From Phaeoceros laevis (Eukaryota > Anthocerotophyta > Anthocerotopsida > Notothyladales), in contig JBNGIQ010007148.1 in NCBI GenBank assembly GCA_049999765.1, positions 15,620 to 44,562 of the forward strand: DNA of 28,943 nucleotides, in the 5' to 3' direction. The position numbers and the translations under genes are program-made. Under the pieces are notes generated by a model. The model did no database searches, had not been told where the DNA came from, and saw only the letters and a list, made by a program, of their open reading frames with translations. Position 1 is the stretch's first letter. Every line of letters starts with the position of its first letter. Below are positions 26,636-28,943 of the stretch, piece after piece.

Positions 26636-28943
26636 CTTTCTTCCCCAGTACGGAAGAGTGACCCTATCGATCATTTTGGGTTATCATTCTTCAAGCTGGT
26701 CTGATCGCACTGCTTCTTTACAGGTATTTCAAGCAGACAGAATTTTAGTACTTTGCTGACTGCAGTGGAAGTGCCCCAGTCTCTAGAGCAGTCCGGCCGT
26801 TCGACAGACAGGCCGGCCGTCTCAGCAGTTCAGATTAGCATGGCTCCGCCACCGCCTACATACTTTGCAGAGGATCTCTAGCGACATACACCCTTGAGTG
26901 GCGAGGAGTGAAAGGTCTAGTCTTGATGCGCTTCTCTCATGCTTCTGCGATACTCGTTCGTTTGACTCGAAAGGAGATCAAGGTAAACAGGTAAACTGAG
27001 CCAAGTCCCAAGTCCATTTGAACAAGGGCTACCGTGGGCTAGGTCAGAAACAGTAGTTGTCCCAATTCGACAACTAAATGGAGCTCGAAGGACGAAGAAG
27101 GCAAAGCTTTCTGGGTGACTACCCAGTTGTAGAAGCTTTGAATGCATGGCCAGCTGATTTGACTGTGGACGCCCCTGATCTTCCTTCACGAGCCTTCACT
27201 TCAAAAGTCAAAGCGTGAGGACATGCAAAGATAACTGCATTACTCAAAAGGGTGCTCATTAACGACGTAGACGAGGCTTATCTTTCGCGACTCAGCACAC
27301 TCCTGTTTGGCGGCAGCCCAACACCCGTAAAGGCTCCCCCACAGAGCCCCCATTCACCTTGCCAACAGGCCAGATGGAGCATAGCTGTAGCCCAATGCCA
27401 CATGTACAAGTGCGGGATCGTGTGGGCATGCACGATTGCGACCCGTACTGCGAGACTGGATGGTCTACTTCCATATCCACCAGAGGCGCATGATCGCTTC
27501 CTGGAGCCCCTAGACTAAGGTGGTGCCAGCGGCTTATTTAGTTCACCGAAGCATCACCAACAAGCTTACAGGCGCCTACACGTTCATTCACGCAACATCA
27601 CCAAAAGAACCAGCTTATTAGTTCCCTACTCCATGCGGGAGAACTCACTTCCTAGTTTGCAAAGAGACTTAGATAGGCCAAGCACGTCCCATCCCACTAC
27701 ACCTAATACCCTAGTGCATGGATTCCCTAGTGCATGAATGAAATGAATAAATGGAAGTACCTATATACTCTTCTTTGTCCAGCTTGGTGCATGAGGATTT
27801 CGGTTTACCATCTATTACACTTCTAAGAGCACATGTGTCCCCCTTTCTAACCTAGCTGTGGGCTTGGGATGAGGCCCTTAACTCTATGGAACCGATTAAA
27901 CTTTCAAAAATATATATCACTCTAAAAAATTGTCCTTTTTGTAATAAAAATACATTGGCACCAGGAAATTCAACATTGTAAAAAAGTTGGTTGGACAACA
28001 TAAGAAACTTTATTATTGTCGGTTGGACAACTTTATCACTTATATGCTTCATATCACAACTACAAAGTTGGACCCATTGTCACTAACTAAAAATTGTTAG
28101 CATTTATTAAACAATGTTGCCTTCCGGTACAATTAGGAACTTGTATTGTATACAGTAGCGATTGACTAGTGGACGGGTATAGATTGATCACAACACAAGA
28201 AAAGACAATCTCGAGTGACTAGTGGAAGGGTGTAGATCGATCACAACATAAGAAAAGACAATCACTGATTTACGTTATCTGCAAGTGCTTGTATTAAATG
28301 ACTATATATTTAATAAATGAAAGTTTTCTAGCCTTTGATCAACCAACTTTTGCTGAGGAACCTTGTGGCCAACTGCTAATCAATTGTAGCGATGAAGTGT
28401 TGTTCTTTTCTTTAAGGCATAGCTTGTGTCTAGGAGGCTCTCCTGCACTATAGGATGAGGAATGATTGGGTAAGATGGTTCCTCATTATCTATGGTTACC
28501 CCTAGACCTTTAAAAATAAAATGTCTTGCATACCTTAGGATGCCCTTTTTTTCTCTCAATGCTAGTTATCAGGCCAATGTCTCACGTGCCACTCTCCCTA
28601 GTGCTTCCTATTCAGCTAAATCTATTGGACTTAGCCACATCGAATGCACAAAACAAAGAAAACTCTCTATCACCGTATTATGACTTTGCAATCGTTACAC
28701 TAAAAAGAAAAACAATAAAACTGAGTGGAGTATATCCCTAGTATCCATGGAAAACCGGAAGATGAGAAAGTACAATCAATTGGTTTCAGATCCGTCATGC
28801 CATGCTTTCCATAGGCTAACCCTAGACTGTGTAACTAACTTGCCCTAGGCTGGTTTGAATATATAACTTTCCAATAGAAGGCACCGAGAACGTATCAACG
28901 ACTATATTAGGGGGACTCAAACATGTCCCCGTCGGCCCGCCGT
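26636..28943. other. Terminal intergenic region, AT-rich, no gene
   Basis: No open frame of convincing composition is present. 27252-27518 (88 codons) is the longest and has no motif. From about 27700 the sequence becomes AT-rich with many short A and T runs, unlike the gene-bearing part, which suggests old repetitive DNA. A 53-bp-period tandem repeat at 28164-28263 is listed separately. No LTR, integrase or reverse transcriptase text was recognised. Confidence 0.5.
28164..28263. repeat. Two-copy tandem repeat, period 53 bp
   Basis: Two 47-base copies (28164-28210 and 28217-28263) share 43 of 47 bases. They begin gactagtgga and end aaaagacaatc, with a 6-base spacer tcgagt. Four substitutions separate the copies, so the duplication is not very recent. 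Confidence 0.85.

Noticed and set aside
27252-27518. 88-codon plus-strand frame
   Set aside because: It has no motif or coding signature and no supporting splice or promoter context.
1-28943. CRISPR arrays, bacterial defence operons, tRNA or rRNA genes
   Set aside because: None seen. There are no regularly spaced repeats, tRNA-like folds or bacterial gene layout; the window is plant nuclear in character.

Overview
This window looks like a nuclear segment from a land plant, most likely a fern. The evidence is spliceosomal GT-AG introns, a plant oil-body gene, a germin-like gene, a plant-type glutamate-cysteine ligase with a transit peptide, LINE and Ty3/gypsy remnants, and two large PLS-class PPR genes. 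I recall the PPR style from fern genomes, but that placement is recall and not a search result. Two 100-N assembly gaps are present.

Layout. At 1-2.0 kb, a broken LINE 3' end (+) runs into a broken Ty3/gypsy integrase (-), followed by a foldback structure. 2.0-3.7 kb is non-coding and contains gap 1. At 3.7-5.3 kb is an intronless glutamate-cysteine ligase gene (-). It shares a 409-bp intergenic region with a five-exon oil body-associated protein gene (+, 5.67-6.97 kb); that region carries an ABRE/G-box palindrome and an RY element. 7.0-9.2 kb has no assignable gene, only one degenerate reading frame. At 9.2-10.9 kb is a kinase-less LRR membrane protein (-). At 11.8-12.4 kb is a germin-like protein (+) with a clear TATA box. 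At 13.1-16.4 kb is an 1100-residue PPR protein (-). Gap 2 follows. At 17.0-22.9 kb is an 18-exon RRP12-like ribosome-biogenesis gene (-), resolved here to a frame-consistent 1324 residues. A short head-to-head promoter separates it from a second PPR gene (+, up to 25.8 kb), which is followed by a decayed PPR pseudogene at 26.2-26.6 kb. The last 2.3 kb is AT-rich non-coding sequence with a 53-bp tandem repeat.

The genes do not form an operon-like pathway. Two links are visible. The GCL and OBAP genes are divergent and share one regulatory interval. The PPR genes and the pseudogene form a dispersed paralogous group around RRP12, and both PPR genes carry a recurring acidic insertion inside their repeats. 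I found no defence system, CRISPR array, tRNA or rRNA. The observations most worth following are the GCL that has lost its conserved plant redox cysteine, the periodic insertion in the PPR proteins, the ABRE+RY module on an oil-body gene in an apparent non-seed plant, and a duplicated splice donor in RRP12.
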